Assembly (NCBI GenBank): GCA_021844275.1 | Contig: JAKBTR010000120.1 | Location: forward strand, 1-7,671 | Length of the DNA: 7,671 nucleotides | Direction: 5' to 3' | Source of the DNA: Nitrospirota bacterium | GTDB taxonomy: Bacteria; Nitrospirota_A; Leptospirillia; Leptospirillales; Leptospirillaceae | In this document: positions 1-6,681 of the stretch, one piece after another | Position numbering within the stretch: position 1 is the stretch's first letter | How the letters are laid out: the number at the start of each line of letters is the position of its first letter | The notes under the pieces: model-generated | The model's input: the letters and a program-made list of their open reading frames with translations, nothing else | Databases searched by the model: none | What the model was told of the DNA's origin: nothing | Translations under genes and position numbers: made by a program

Positions 1-1
1 G

Positions 2-757
2 AGTGTCGAAAACGTCATCAAGGAAGTGGCCTATATCAAAAAAACCTTCCCGGGTATCAAAGAGTTGTTTTTTGATGATGATACCCTGACAGAGTATCGG
101 GACCGGACCCGGGAGCTTTCGGAGGCCCTCAAGCCTTTTAACCTGTCCTGGGGATGCAACTCGAAAGCCAATGTGGATTTCGAGACCCTGAAGATGATGA
201 AGGATTCCGGCTGCCGGGTGATGGTCGTTGGGTACGAGTCCGGAAACCAGCAGATCCTGAATAATGTGAAAAAAGGGATCCGGATAGAGCAGGCCACAGA
301 GTTCACCCGAAATGCCCATCAGCTCGGCATGAAAATTCACGGAACCTTCATTTTTGGTCTTCCGGGAGAAACCCCCCAGACGATCGAGGAAACGATCCAG
401 TTTGCCTGCGACATGGATATCGAGACGCTTCAGGTTTCTCTGGCCTCTCCTTATCCGGGAACCCACTTCTACAACTTTGCCAAGGAAAAGGGATACCTGA
501 TGGATTCGGACATGGTGTCCGAAGACGGAATCCAGACGTGCAATGTGAGCTATCCCGAAATCGGATCACGGGAAATTTTCATGGCCGTTCCGAAGTTCTA
601 CCGGAAGTTCTACTACCGCCCGCGCTATATTGCCCGGGTTCTCAAGCGGGCGCTTTTGAGCGGTGCGGAGCGCAAAAAGATTATTCGGGAAGCCGGCGAG
701 TACTTCCGCTTCATGGCTCGCCGCAAGGAAGCACTCAGGTCTCCGGCCAGCCGTTAA
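2..757 (+). CDS. hpnJ: Hopanoid biosynthesis radical SAM protein HpnJ, 3' part (5' end outside window)
   Basis: The reading frame is open from base 2, so the gene enters from the left. About 251 C-terminal residues are visible, roughly half of the usual HpnJ length. A GTG at 26 is internal and not a start: in-frame coding with family character (SVENVIKEVAYIKKTFPG) precedes it. What is seen is the second half of a radical SAM barrel: the FFDDDTLT strand near residue 23, the GYESGNQQIL segment, the FIFGLPGET motif and the SLASPYPGTHFYN stretch, then a basic helical tail. The CxxxCxxC cluster motif and the B12-binding-like N-terminal domain would lie upstream. Known for the family: HpnJ converts the amino sugar on bacteriohopanetetrol to a cyclitol ether, after HpnI and HpnK. 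The neighbouring hpnI, 12 nt downstream, supports the call. Another B12-type radical SAM enzyme is the main alternative. Confidence 0.87.
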   Translation, partial: SVENVIKEVAYIKKTFPGIKELFFDDDTLTEYRDRTRELSEALKPFNLSWGCNSKANVDFETLKMMKDSGCRVMVVGYESGNQQILNNVKKGIRIEQATEFTRNAHQLGMKIHGTFIFGLPGETPQTIEETIQFACDMDIETLQVSLASPYPGTHFYNFAKEKGYLMDSDMVSEDGIQTCNVSYPEIGSREIFMAVPKFYRKFYYRPRYIARVLKRALLSGAERKKIIREAGEYFRFMARRKEALRSPASR

Positions 758-769
758 GATCGGTCGGTC

Positions 770-2008
770 ATGACCCCTTTGAACATTTTCCCCGGTTCAC
801 TCCTTCCCCGATTGCCTGTTGTCTTGGCGAGTCTTCTTGTCGGGGCAGGAGGTATCGGGGTTTTTTTTGATTTTCTCGCCTCTCTTGGTGGCCGGAAACT
901 GTTCTCCCGGAAAAACACTCCGGAGGACAGGATGTCCTGGCCCTCCATCCTCATGATCAAGCCCGTCAAGGGACTCGATGAAGGTGCCCGGGAAAATTTT
1001 CTTTCCTTCCTTCAGCAGGACTACCCGGAATATCAGATCCTTTTTGTGGTGGGAGACGGATCGGATCCCGTTGTCGAACTCTTGAGAGAACTGCAGGCGG
1101 AGTATCCAGAAAAGGTCCGTTTCAAGATTATCTTCGAACATTCCGGCACCAACAGGAAAATGAATAACGTCAACCGGGCTTTTGAGGGGGAAAAGGGAGA
1201 CCTTGTTCTCCTGAACGACAGCGACATCCGGGTAGACCCGAAATACCTGAAATCGATTGTGAGACCGATGCTGGACGACCCGTCCGTCGGGATGGTGACC
1301 TGCCTCCAGCGGGGAACTCCGGCGGGGGGATGGTCTTCCCGTCTGGCCTCTCTCATGCTCAACACGGAAGCCATCCCCCAGGCATTGGTGGCCTACCGGC
1401 TGTTTCCGATCGATTTTGCTTTTGGTCCGACAATGCTTCTGCGGCGGGATGCTCTGGAAAAATCGGGCGGGTTCTCGGCTTTGACCGATATTCTGGCGGA
1501 TGATTATCATCTTGCCCAGAATCTTGTCCGGGCGGGCTACAAAATTCATTTGTCCCCTTATCTCGTTGATGCCCGGATCGGCGAAGAGTCCCCCGGGGAT
1601 CTCTGGCGACATGAAATTCGATGGGTTCGGACCTACCGCAACTGTCGACCTGTCGGGTATGCGTTCTCGATTCTGACCCGTCCGTTTGTTTTTCTTCTGA
1701 CCGGGGGGCTGCTGGCAGCCGCCACAGGACAGATGGCCCTGGCAGGAGCCTCTCTTTTTCTTTACCTTCTCCATTTTCTGATCCTCGTCACGATTTCGGA
1801 CCGGATGCTCGATCGTCCCCTGGACGGGAAAGATTTGTGTCTGTTTCCGGTTCGGGAAGCCCTGTCGCTTCTGCTCTATCTTGGGAGTTTCGGTTCCCGA
1901 ATCGTCTGGCGGGGACATGCCTACAGACTGATGCCGGACGGAACTCTTCGCGCGATGGACTCGTCCGGTTTTGCCGGAGGTCCGGCTTCCGGGAGGGAAG
2001 CTCCCTGA
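770..2008 (+). CDS. hpnI: Hopanoid biosynthesis glycosyltransferase HpnI (GT2, ceramide glucosyltransferase-like)
   Basis: This 412-residue protein has an N-terminal membrane segment (about 15-38), a cytosolic GT-A domain (about 57-290) and two or three C-terminal membrane segments (about 300-345 and 360-378). Catalytic signatures of the ceramide glucosyltransferase-like group are present in order: VVGDGSD (93-99), NDSD with the metal-binding D150/D152 (149-152), ADD (243-245) and a terminal RW motif in HEIRW (281-285), where His stands at the Q/R position of the classical (Q/R)xxRW. Known for HpnI: it transfers N-acetylglucosamine to bacteriohopanetetrol, the first step toward BHT-glucosamine and the cyclitol ether. 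It starts 12 nt after hpnJ with only a weak purine stretch before the ATG, so translation is probably coupled to hpnJ. Its stop overlaps the proposed start of the next gene. A plain ceramide glucosyltransferase is unlikely given the hpnJ neighbour. Confidence 0.9.
   Translation: MTPLNIFPGSLLPRLPVVLASLLVGAGGIGVFFDFLASLGGRKLFSRKNTPEDRMSWPSILMIKPVKGLDEGARENFLSFLQQDYPEYQILFVVGDGSDPVVELLRELQAEYPEKVRFKIIFEHSGTNRKMNNVNRAFEGEKGDLVLLNDSDIRVDPKYLKSIVRPMLDDPSVGMVTCLQRGTPAGGWSSRLASLMLNTEAIPQALVAYRLFPIDFAFGPTMLLRRDALEKSGGFSALTDILADDYHLAQNLVRAGYKIHLSPYLVDARIGEESPGDLWRHEIRWVRTYRNCRPVGYAFSILTRPFVFLLTGGLLAAATGQMALAGASLFLYLLHFLILVTISDRMLDRPLDGKDLCLFPVREALSLLLYLGSFGSRIVWRGHAYRLMPDGTLRAMDSSGFAGGPASGREAP
1991..2007 (+). 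promoter_or_regulatory. Ribosome binding site inside a small hairpin, with CTG start in its 3' arm
   Basis: GGGAGG (1991-1996) lies 8 nt before a CTG at 2005-2007. The run AGGGA (1994-1998), loop AGC, TCCCT (2002-2006) forms a 5-bp hairpin that pairs part of the Shine-Dalgarno with the start region; a GGGAG/CTCCC alternative is also possible. The hpnI stop codon TGA (2006-2008) is inside the same element. A ribosome finishing hpnI would melt the hairpin, which fits translational coupling. The coupling is inferred; the sequence match and pairing are seen directly. Confidence 0.55.
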
Positions 2009-2394
2009 CATTCGGTTCTCTTCCCGCAACGACATTTCTTTTTGTGTTTTTCTTCGCTCTTCTGCTGGAAGATGTGGGGTTTATCCTCCTTTCCCGTGGT
2101 ATGAAGGAAACGGCTGATCCCAACTCGTCAGGGCAGGGGGGAAGACTGAATCGCATCCTGAAAAATCCCCGGGTTCTTGGTGGTGTTTTTCTTCAGGCGA
2201 TCTATTATGTTCTCCTTCTCTCCCTGATTCAGAAGGCACCCGTCAGTCTTGTTGTTCCCATGACCGGGTTCGGTTATGTTCTGACGGCTTTTCTGGCCAG
2301 GATCTTTCTGGCGGAACCCGTTTCTCCCGGTCGATGGGCAGGAATTTTCCTCATTACCGTCGGCGTCATTTTTATCTCCCGGGCTGGTCAATAG
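2005..2394 (+). CDS. Small four-helix membrane protein, SMR/EmrE-EamA-like (probable CTG start)
   Basis: The open frame codes for about 129 residues with four hydrophobic segments (about 8-30, 56-75, 80-100, 109-126). The last two carry the PVSLVVPMTGFGYVLTAFLAR and GRWAGIFLITVGVIFIS patterns typical of SMR/EamA half-size transporters. Start choice: no ATG, GTG or TTG occurs in frame between the hpnI stop and GTG 2044. That GTG and ATG 2101 have no ribosome binding site, and ATG 2101 would delete helix 1. CTG 2005 has GGGAGG 8 nt upstream and overlaps the hpnI stop as CTGA, like the common ATGA arrangement. SMR proteins often export amphipathic cations, while ArnE/ArnF relatives flip aminosugar lipids. 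Beside hpnI and hpnJ a role in moving glycosylated hopanoid is attractive but only inferred. The fold is fairly sure, the substrate unknown. Confidence 0.78.
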   Translation: MTFGSLPATTFLFVFFFALLLEDVGFILLSRGMKETADPNSSGQGGRLNRILKNPRVLGGVFLQAIYYVLLLSLIQKAPVSLVVPMTGFGYVLTAFLARIFLAEPVSPGRWAGIFLITVGVIFISRAGQ

Positions 2395-2404
2395 ATTCGA
2401 CGTT

Positions 2405-2410
2405 GGGAGG
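2405..2410 (+). promoter_or_regulatory. Ribosome binding site deciding the cruF-like start
   Basis: GGGAGG lies 8 nt before ATG 2419. The in-frame GTG at 2410 overlaps the last base of this site and so cannot be served by it. The ATG is therefore the better start. Confidence 0.8.
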
Positions 2411-2418
2411 TGTTTCCC

Positions 2419-3192
2419 ATGCATCTTCTGATGTCTACCCTCTTGTTTCGCTGGTATGTCTTTTTCTTTTGGGGGATCGGGCTGATCCTCCTGTCCCGTC
2501 AGACAGACTTTTTTCCGGCCCTCACCCGGTTCGTTTTTGCTTATCTGATTGCCTATGGCTGCGAGGACGCCTCTTCCCGACCGGATGGGTGGTTTCCGTT
2601 TGGACATTACACCTATCTTCCGACGACCCGAGGGCAGGAAATCTGGATAGGGCACCTTCCGTTGATGGACTCCCTCTCTTTTGCCTTCCTGATGGTCGCA
2701 AGCCTTGGCACCATGGCGATGTTTCAGGGGAAAAGGCTAAGGGATGCGCTCACCGGTCGATTCGACCGTGACAAAGTCGATTTGTGGACGAGAGCGTTGA
2801 TTGCCTTTGTTCTGATCGATGTGGTCATTGATCCGGTCTCCTTGAGAGGAAATCGGTGGTTTTTGGGGCAAATCTACTATTACCCGGACGGGGGGGGCTA
2901 TTTTGGCGTGCCGCTCGCCAATTTTGCCGGGTGGGCCGTTGTCGGAACGTTGATCCTGATGGTCTGGTCTTTGCCATTTCCGCCTGTCCGGAAGGTCCAG
3001 CAGCAAGCTGTCGTCACATCTTTTTCGGGGATTGATCACTGGGGACCCGTTTTCCTCTATGCCAGCGTGTTTTTGTTCAACCTGTCCATCGCGGTCTATC
3101 TGGGAGAATGGGGTCTGGGAATGGCGGATATCTGCGTCGGGCTTCTGGTCTTTTTTACGGGAGTCTGTTGCAGGAGGACTCCAAAAGCCTGA
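2419..3192 (+). CDS. cruF: CruF-family carotenoid biosynthesis membrane protein (DUF422/PF04240-like)
   Basis: The 257-residue protein is strongly hydrophobic, with about six to seven membrane segments (near 8-26, 32-47, 83-101, 124-139, 165-184, 207-228, 233-250). Family-like patterns are visible: YGCED (46-50), the WFPFGHYTY stretch (58-66), PLMDSLSFAFLMVAS (81-95), IDPVSLRG (137-144) and GGYFGVPLANFAGW (159-172). Acidic and His residues in the first, second and fourth are candidates for the active site. Known CruF members are carotenoid 1,2-hydratases acting on gamma-carotene or bisanhydrobacterioruberin-type ends. No other carotenoid gene is in the window, so the substrate cannot be fixed, and a role on another isoprenoid is conceivable given the hopanoid neighbours. 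The gene starts 24 nt after the SMR-like gene and probably shares its transcript. ATG 2419 is chosen over GTG 2410 because of ribosome binding site spacing. The family call is good; the symbol is tentative. Confidence 0.75.
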   Translation: MHLLMSTLLFRWYVFFFWGIGLILLSRQTDFFPALTRFVFAYLIAYGCEDASSRPDGWFPFGHYTYLPTTRGQEIWIGHLPLMDSLSFAFLMVASLGTMAMFQGKRLRDALTGRFDRDKVDLWTRALIAFVLIDVVIDPVSLRGNRWFLGQIYYYPDGGGYFGVPLANFAGWAVVGTLILMVWSLPFPPVRKVQQQAVVTSFSGIDHWGPVFLYASVFLFNLSIAVYLGEWGLGMADICVGLLVFFTGVCCRRTPKA

Positions 3193-3219
3193 GAACGCTT
3201 TCTTTTGTATTTGGATTCA

Positions 3220-3249
3220 TTGACCTTCCTCTGGAAGGGTCGCTATAAT
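3220..3249 (+). promoter_or_regulatory. Sigma70-type promoter of the cbiX-hemE-hemN unit
   Basis: TTGACC (3220-3225, five of six consensus bases) and TATAAT (3244-3249, perfect) are separated by 18 bp. Transcription would begin near 3256-3257, leaving a leader of about 42 nt before the cbiX GTG. It lies in the 105-nt gap after the cruF-like stop, marking the boundary between the lipid and heme units. No terminator hairpin is evident between cruF and this promoter, so read-through is possible. Confidence 0.75.
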
Positions 3250-3297
3250 TCAGCTACCGAGAACGCAACAGGCTTGATTTCCAGGAAAGGGAGGTCC

Positions 3298-4128
3298 GTG
3301 GTCCGGAAAAAATGGGGCGTTCTTCTTGTGGTCCATGGGAGCCCCGATCACCGGGGAAACCTTCACGCCCTTGAGGCATATGCCCGCCTGAAGGATCGGC
3401 TTGGAGGAGAAATCCCTCTGGAAATAGGGTTTATCGAACATGCACAGCCGTCAGTTGACGATTCTCTCGATCTTCTGGCGGAGAAAGTGGATGGCGTTGC
3501 GCTGGTTCCGCTCCTGCTGTTCGATGCCGGTCACTCGAAAAACGATATGTCTTCCTATATCAAGAGAGCCAGAAAGCTCCATCCGGGACTTGAAATCATT
3601 CGGGACTGGGCTCTTGGGACAGATCAGACTGTCGTCTCTCTCCTTCTGGAAATCCTCCCTCCGATTGAGGACAATGTCCGGGAAACCGTGGTCATTGTTG
3701 GTCGCGGCAGTCTTGATGCCAACGCCAATGCGTCCCTTTTTTATCAGGGCAGGAGGCTTTGGGAGAGGAGAAAAGGAACGCTTCCTCTGTTCTCCTTTAT
3801 CAGTGTGACGGAACCCCGACTGTCGAGTCTGCTCGATAGCCTTCCCACGGATCGTCAGGATCGCCTGGTGCTTCTTCCCTATTTTCTTTTCGAAGGTGTC
3901 CTGATGGACCGGATACGAAACCTGGGCGCCAGCTATCGTGAAAAAAATGCTTTCTCCGGCACGATTCTGGTCACTCCGCCTTTTGGAGATCATCCGGTTT
4001 TTCTGGATCATATCGCCAACAGAATCAACCGCCTTCTCCGGACCGGAAAAACTCCGATGCCCCGATGGCCTGTCGTCCACTCCGACGAGTCTGCCGAACA
4101 GCTGACACTCACAGAAAGGGAATCCTGA
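3298..4128 (+). CDS. cbiX: CbiX-type sirohydrochlorin/tetrapyrrole chelatase, two-domain form
   Basis: The 276-residue protein has two tandem CbiX domains. Domain 1 (about 6-115) shows LLVVHGSPDHRGN with His13, the FIEHAQPSVDDSL segment (45-57) and VPLLLFDAGHSKNDM with His79, matching the two metal-inserting histidines of the family. Domain 2 (about 130-245) keeps the fold signature GRGSLDANANA but has Arg136 and Gly200-Val201 in place of the histidines, as is usual in long CbiX proteins, so catalysis should rest with domain 1. The start is GTG 3298, just after GGGAGG (3289-3294), although the 3-nt spacing is short; the open frame upstream (to 3205) starts before the promoter and lacks a ribosome binding site. 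The family inserts Co2+ or Fe2+ into sirohydrochlorin. Being first in a unit with hemE and hemN, it may act in heme or siroheme metallation here. That metal and substrate are inferred. Confidence 0.85.
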   Translation: MVRKKWGVLLVVHGSPDHRGNLHALEAYARLKDRLGGEIPLEIGFIEHAQPSVDDSLDLLAEKVDGVALVPLLLFDAGHSKNDMSSYIKRARKLHPGLEIIRDWALGTDQTVVSLLLEILPPIEDNVRETVVIVGRGSLDANANASLFYQGRRLWERRKGTLPLFSFISVTEPRLSSLLDSLPTDRQDRLVLLPYFLFEGVLMDRIRNLGASYREKNAFSGTILVTPPFGDHPVFLDHIANRINRLLRTGKTPMPRWPVVHSDESAEQLTLTERES

Positions 4129-5198
4129 TGACGCCCGCCCTGAAAAACGACTTGTTCCTCCGGGCCTGCAGGGGAGAAAAGACGGAAAGGCCCCCCGTCT
4201 GGATCATGCGCCAGGCCGGCCGATACATGCCGGAATATCAGGAAATCCGAAAAAAGACTTCTTTCCTGGGGTTGTGCAAAACCCCGGATCTCGCTGCCCA
4301 GGCCACAATGCTCCCTGTTGACATGCTGGGGGTCGATGCGGCGATCCTCTTCTCGGATATCCTGATCCCGGTGGAAGCCATGGGGATGGAACTCGAATTC
4401 TCCGAGCACAAGGGTCCTTCCTTCCCCCGTCCGGTCCAGTCCCGCATGGATGTGGACCGTCTTCTGGTTCCCGAGCCGGTTGCCCATACGGGGTTTGTGG
4501 CGGAGGCGATTCGGGAAATCAACCGGAGACTGTCCGGCCGGCTGCCTTTGATCGGTTTTGCCGGTGCCCCCTTTACCCTGGCAACGTACATGGTCGAAGG
4601 CGAAATCTCGAAAGACTTTTCCCGGGTGAAGCAAATGATGTTTTCGGATCCGGAAACGCTGCACACTCTTCTGGACAGGATTACCGAAACGGTCATCCGC
4701 TATCTTGAAATGCAGATCGAAGCCGGGATCCACGCCTACCAGATTTTTGACACATGGGCGGGTTCCCTCTCTCCCGTCCATTACCGGTCCTTTGCTCTTC
4801 CTTATGTCCGCAGGATTGTCGATTCGCTTCAACGGCACGGCATTCCCTCGATTCTCTATGTCAACGGCAGCTGCGCGTTGCTGGAGGACATGGTGACGGC
4901 AGGGACGAACGTGGTTTCGGTAGACTGGCGAATGTCGCTTGCCAACGTGCGGGAACGGGTTCCTGCCAGCGTTTCCATCCAGGGGAATCTCGACCCTGTT
5001 TCTCTTTTGGGGACACCGGCCATTCTCCGTGAAGAAACCCGCCGGGTTCTGGAGGACATGAAGGGACGTCCCGGATACGTGTTCAACCTTGGCCATGGCA
5101 TTCTTCCGTCGACTCCCGTGTCCATGGCAAAATATCTCGTGTCTCTGGTGCAGAAAGGTCTCGATGCTCCTGTGCCATCAAAAGCGCAGGCGGTCTAG
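4128..5198 (+). CDS. hemE: Uroporphyrinogen decarboxylase HemE
   Basis: The 356-residue protein matches normal HemE length. It decarboxylates the four acetate side chains of uroporphyrinogen III to give coproporphyrinogen III in the cytoplasm. Seen motifs: the N-terminal signature PPVWIMRQAGRYMPEY with Arg28 and Arg32, ILFSDILIP with the catalytic Asp77, GFAGAPFTLATYMVEG with Tyr154, QIFDTWAG (205-212), and the C-terminal FNLGHGILPSTP with His323. All residues expected at the active site are present. The start ATG shares its A with the cbiX stop (TGATG), and GAAAGGGA lies 6 nt upstream, so translation is coupled to cbiX. A 66-nt gap with a hairpin separates it from hemN, the gene for the next step. 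No oddities in length or motifs. Confidence 0.97.
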   Translation: MTPALKNDLFLRACRGEKTERPPVWIMRQAGRYMPEYQEIRKKTSFLGLCKTPDLAAQATMLPVDMLGVDAAILFSDILIPVEAMGMELEFSEHKGPSFPRPVQSRMDVDRLLVPEPVAHTGFVAEAIREINRRLSGRLPLIGFAGAPFTLATYMVEGEISKDFSRVKQMMFSDPETLHTLLDRITETVIRYLEMQIEAGIHAYQIFDTWAGSLSPVHYRSFALPYVRRIVDSLQRHGIPSILYVNGSCALLEDMVTAGTNVVSVDWRMSLANVRERVPASVSIQGNLDPVSLLGTPAILREETRRVLEDMKGRPGYVFNLGHGILPSTPVSMAKYLVSLVQKGLDAPVPSKAQAV

Positions 5199-5222
5199 CG
5201 GTTCTGGTTCTTGTTTGAACGG

Positions 5223-5241
5223 TGAACGCCCTCGGCGTTCA
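5223..5241 (+). repeat. Perfect 8-bp hairpin in the hemE-hemN gap
   Basis: TGAACGCC (5223-5230), loop CTC, GGCGTTCA (5234-5241) pair perfectly. No T tract follows, so it is not an intrinsic terminator. It ends about 23 nt before the hemN ATG and could be an RNA stability or processing element, or a small operator. A copy of GAACG just upstream (5217-5221) repeats part of the left arm. Confidence 0.6.
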
Positions 5242-5264
5242 GTTGGTAGATCGGGGCAGGAACA

Positions 5265-6650
5265 ATGTATATGACATACGGTGCAACCCAGGAGCTTTTG
5301 CGAAAATACGACCGGCCCGGTCCTCGATACACGAGCTATCCCACGGCTCCGGTCTGGAAAAGCGGATTTACGCCGGAAGAGTATCAGCAGGCGATCGACC
5401 GCTCGAATCGTGCTCTGGAAAAGCCTCTTTCTCTCTATTTCCATATTCCGTTCTGCGAAATGCTCTGCTACTTCTGCGGATGCAGTACGATCATTTCCCG
5501 GGATAAAGGAAAGGCGGCCGACTACATCGATGTGCTCGGGGCGGAAATTGCCCTGCTCGGAAACCGTTTTCCCAAGAGTCGAAAAGTGGTGCAGCTCCAT
5601 TTCGGGGGAGGAACCCCTTCAAGCCTGACTCCTGCACAGAACCGGATTCTTTTCTCGCATATCAACCGCTGGTTTGATGTGGACTACCGGGAAGGGGAGA
5701 TTTCGATCGAAATCGATCCACGGCACGCATCCGACGATTATCTGGAGACGGTCCGGGAACTCGGGGTCAATCGCATCAGCATGGGGGTCCAGGATTTTGA
5801 TCCCGTGGTCCAGAAAGCAGTGAACAGGATCCAGCCGGTGGAGTTGACTGAAAAAGTCTATCGGAAGGTTCGGGAGCTTGGTTTTCACAGTATCAACATC
5901 GACCTGATCTATGGTCTTCCCTTCCAGACGGTCAAGGGATTCGAGAAGACACTGGACGAAATCATCCGCATGTCTCCTGATCGCCTGGCAATCTTCAACT
6001 ATGCCCATGTCCCCTGGCTCAAGAAACACATGGTCCTGATCCGGGAGACGGATCTCCCGCGACCGGAAGTCAAATTCGAACTGATGGAACTGATCGGGGA
6101 GAAGCTGACAAATGCCGGTTATGTCTATATCGGAATGGACCACTTTGCGAAGCCGGATGATGAGCTGACTCGCGCCCAGGCCAATCGGACTCTCTATCGG
6201 AATTTTCAGGGATATACGACAAAGGCTCAGGCGGATCTGGTGGGGATCGGGGTGACGTCCATCAGCATGGTGGGGGATGTCTACGCCCAGAACGAGAAAA
6301 ATCTCCCGGATTACCAGACGAAAGTTCTGTCCGGCCAGATTCCGACCCATCGAGGGTATCGGCTTTCCAAGGATGATCAAATCCGTCGTTCCGTCATTAC
6401 TCGCATCATGTGCGATCTGGAGGTCGACAGGGTTCATGTTCTAGACCCTTTCGGGGAGGAGTTCGATCACTACTTTGCCCCGGAGCTTCAGGAACTCGAA
6501 GGGTTTGCCCAGGATGGCCTTCTGGAGATGAAGAAGGACCGGATTGTGTTGACTCCCCTTGGACGGATCTTCATGCGCAATATTGCCATGGTGTTTGATG
6601 TGTATCTCCGGAGTGCTCCGAAAGGCCCTCTTTTTTCCAGGACTCTCTGA
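5265..6650 (+). CDS. hemN: Oxygen-independent coproporphyrinogen III oxidase HemN
   Basis: The 461-residue protein has the length of true HemN (E. coli about 457). As a radical SAM enzyme it oxidatively decarboxylates two propionates of coproporphyrinogen III to vinyls, giving protoporphyrinogen IX without oxygen. Seen: RPGPRYTSYPTAP (17-29), YFHIPFCEMLCYFCGC with the cluster cysteines C64, C68, C71 plus the extra C73 of HemN, HFGGGTPS (112-119), IEIDPR (148-153), MGVQDFDP (173-180), YGLPFQT (216-222), and the HemN-specific MDHFAKPDDEL and YRNFQGYTT segments, which separate it from the shorter heme chaperone HemW. Start: ATG 5265 lies only 3 nt after AGGA (5258-5261), while ATG 5271 (459 residues) has 9 nt spacing; either is possible. 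It follows hemE and is closed by a strong terminator, so it is the last gene of the heme unit. Confidence 0.96.
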   Translation: MYMTYGATQELLRKYDRPGPRYTSYPTAPVWKSGFTPEEYQQAIDRSNRALEKPLSLYFHIPFCEMLCYFCGCSTIISRDKGKAADYIDVLGAEIALLGNRFPKSRKVVQLHFGGGTPSSLTPAQNRILFSHINRWFDVDYREGEISIEIDPRHASDDYLETVRELGVNRISMGVQDFDPVVQKAVNRIQPVELTEKVYRKVRELGFHSINIDLIYGLPFQTVKGFEKTLDEIIRMSPDRLAIFNYAHVPWLKKHMVLIRETDLPRPEVKFELMELIGEKLTNAGYVYIGMDHFAKPDDELTRAQANRTLYRNFQGYTTKAQADLVGIGVTSISMVGDVYAQNEKNLPDYQTKVLSGQIPTHRGYRLSKDDQIRRSVITRIMCDLEVDRVHVLDPFGEEFDHYFAPELQELEGFAQDGLLEMKKDRIVLTPLGRIFMRNIAMVFDVYLRSAPKGPLFSRTL

Positions 6651-6681
6651 CAAGATCCGGCAAGGAGAGACGTTCAGAAGT

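Noticed and set aside
1621..2004. Upstream extension of the SMR-like gene inside hpnI
   Set aside because: The extension is in a shadow frame of hpnI, has Ser/Arg/Gly-rich non-protein-like sequence, and would place a long hydrophilic tail before helix 1.
797..2035. Minus-strand open frame of 412 codons opposite hpnI
   Set aside because: It is fully antisense to a gene with clear glycosyltransferase motifs, its translation is rich in Arg, Pro, Gly and Gln without any fold signature, and no ribosome binding site or promoter supports it.
3205..3297. N-terminal extension of CbiX from the start of the open frame
   Set aside because: It would begin upstream of the promoter found at 3220-3249, has no ribosome binding site, and CbiX proteins begin close to the LLVVHGS strand.
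4008..5096. Minus-strand open frame of 362 codons opposite hemE
   Set aside because: hemE has every expected motif; the antisense frame is low in complexity, rich in His, Arg and Gly, and explained by codon bias of the sense gene.
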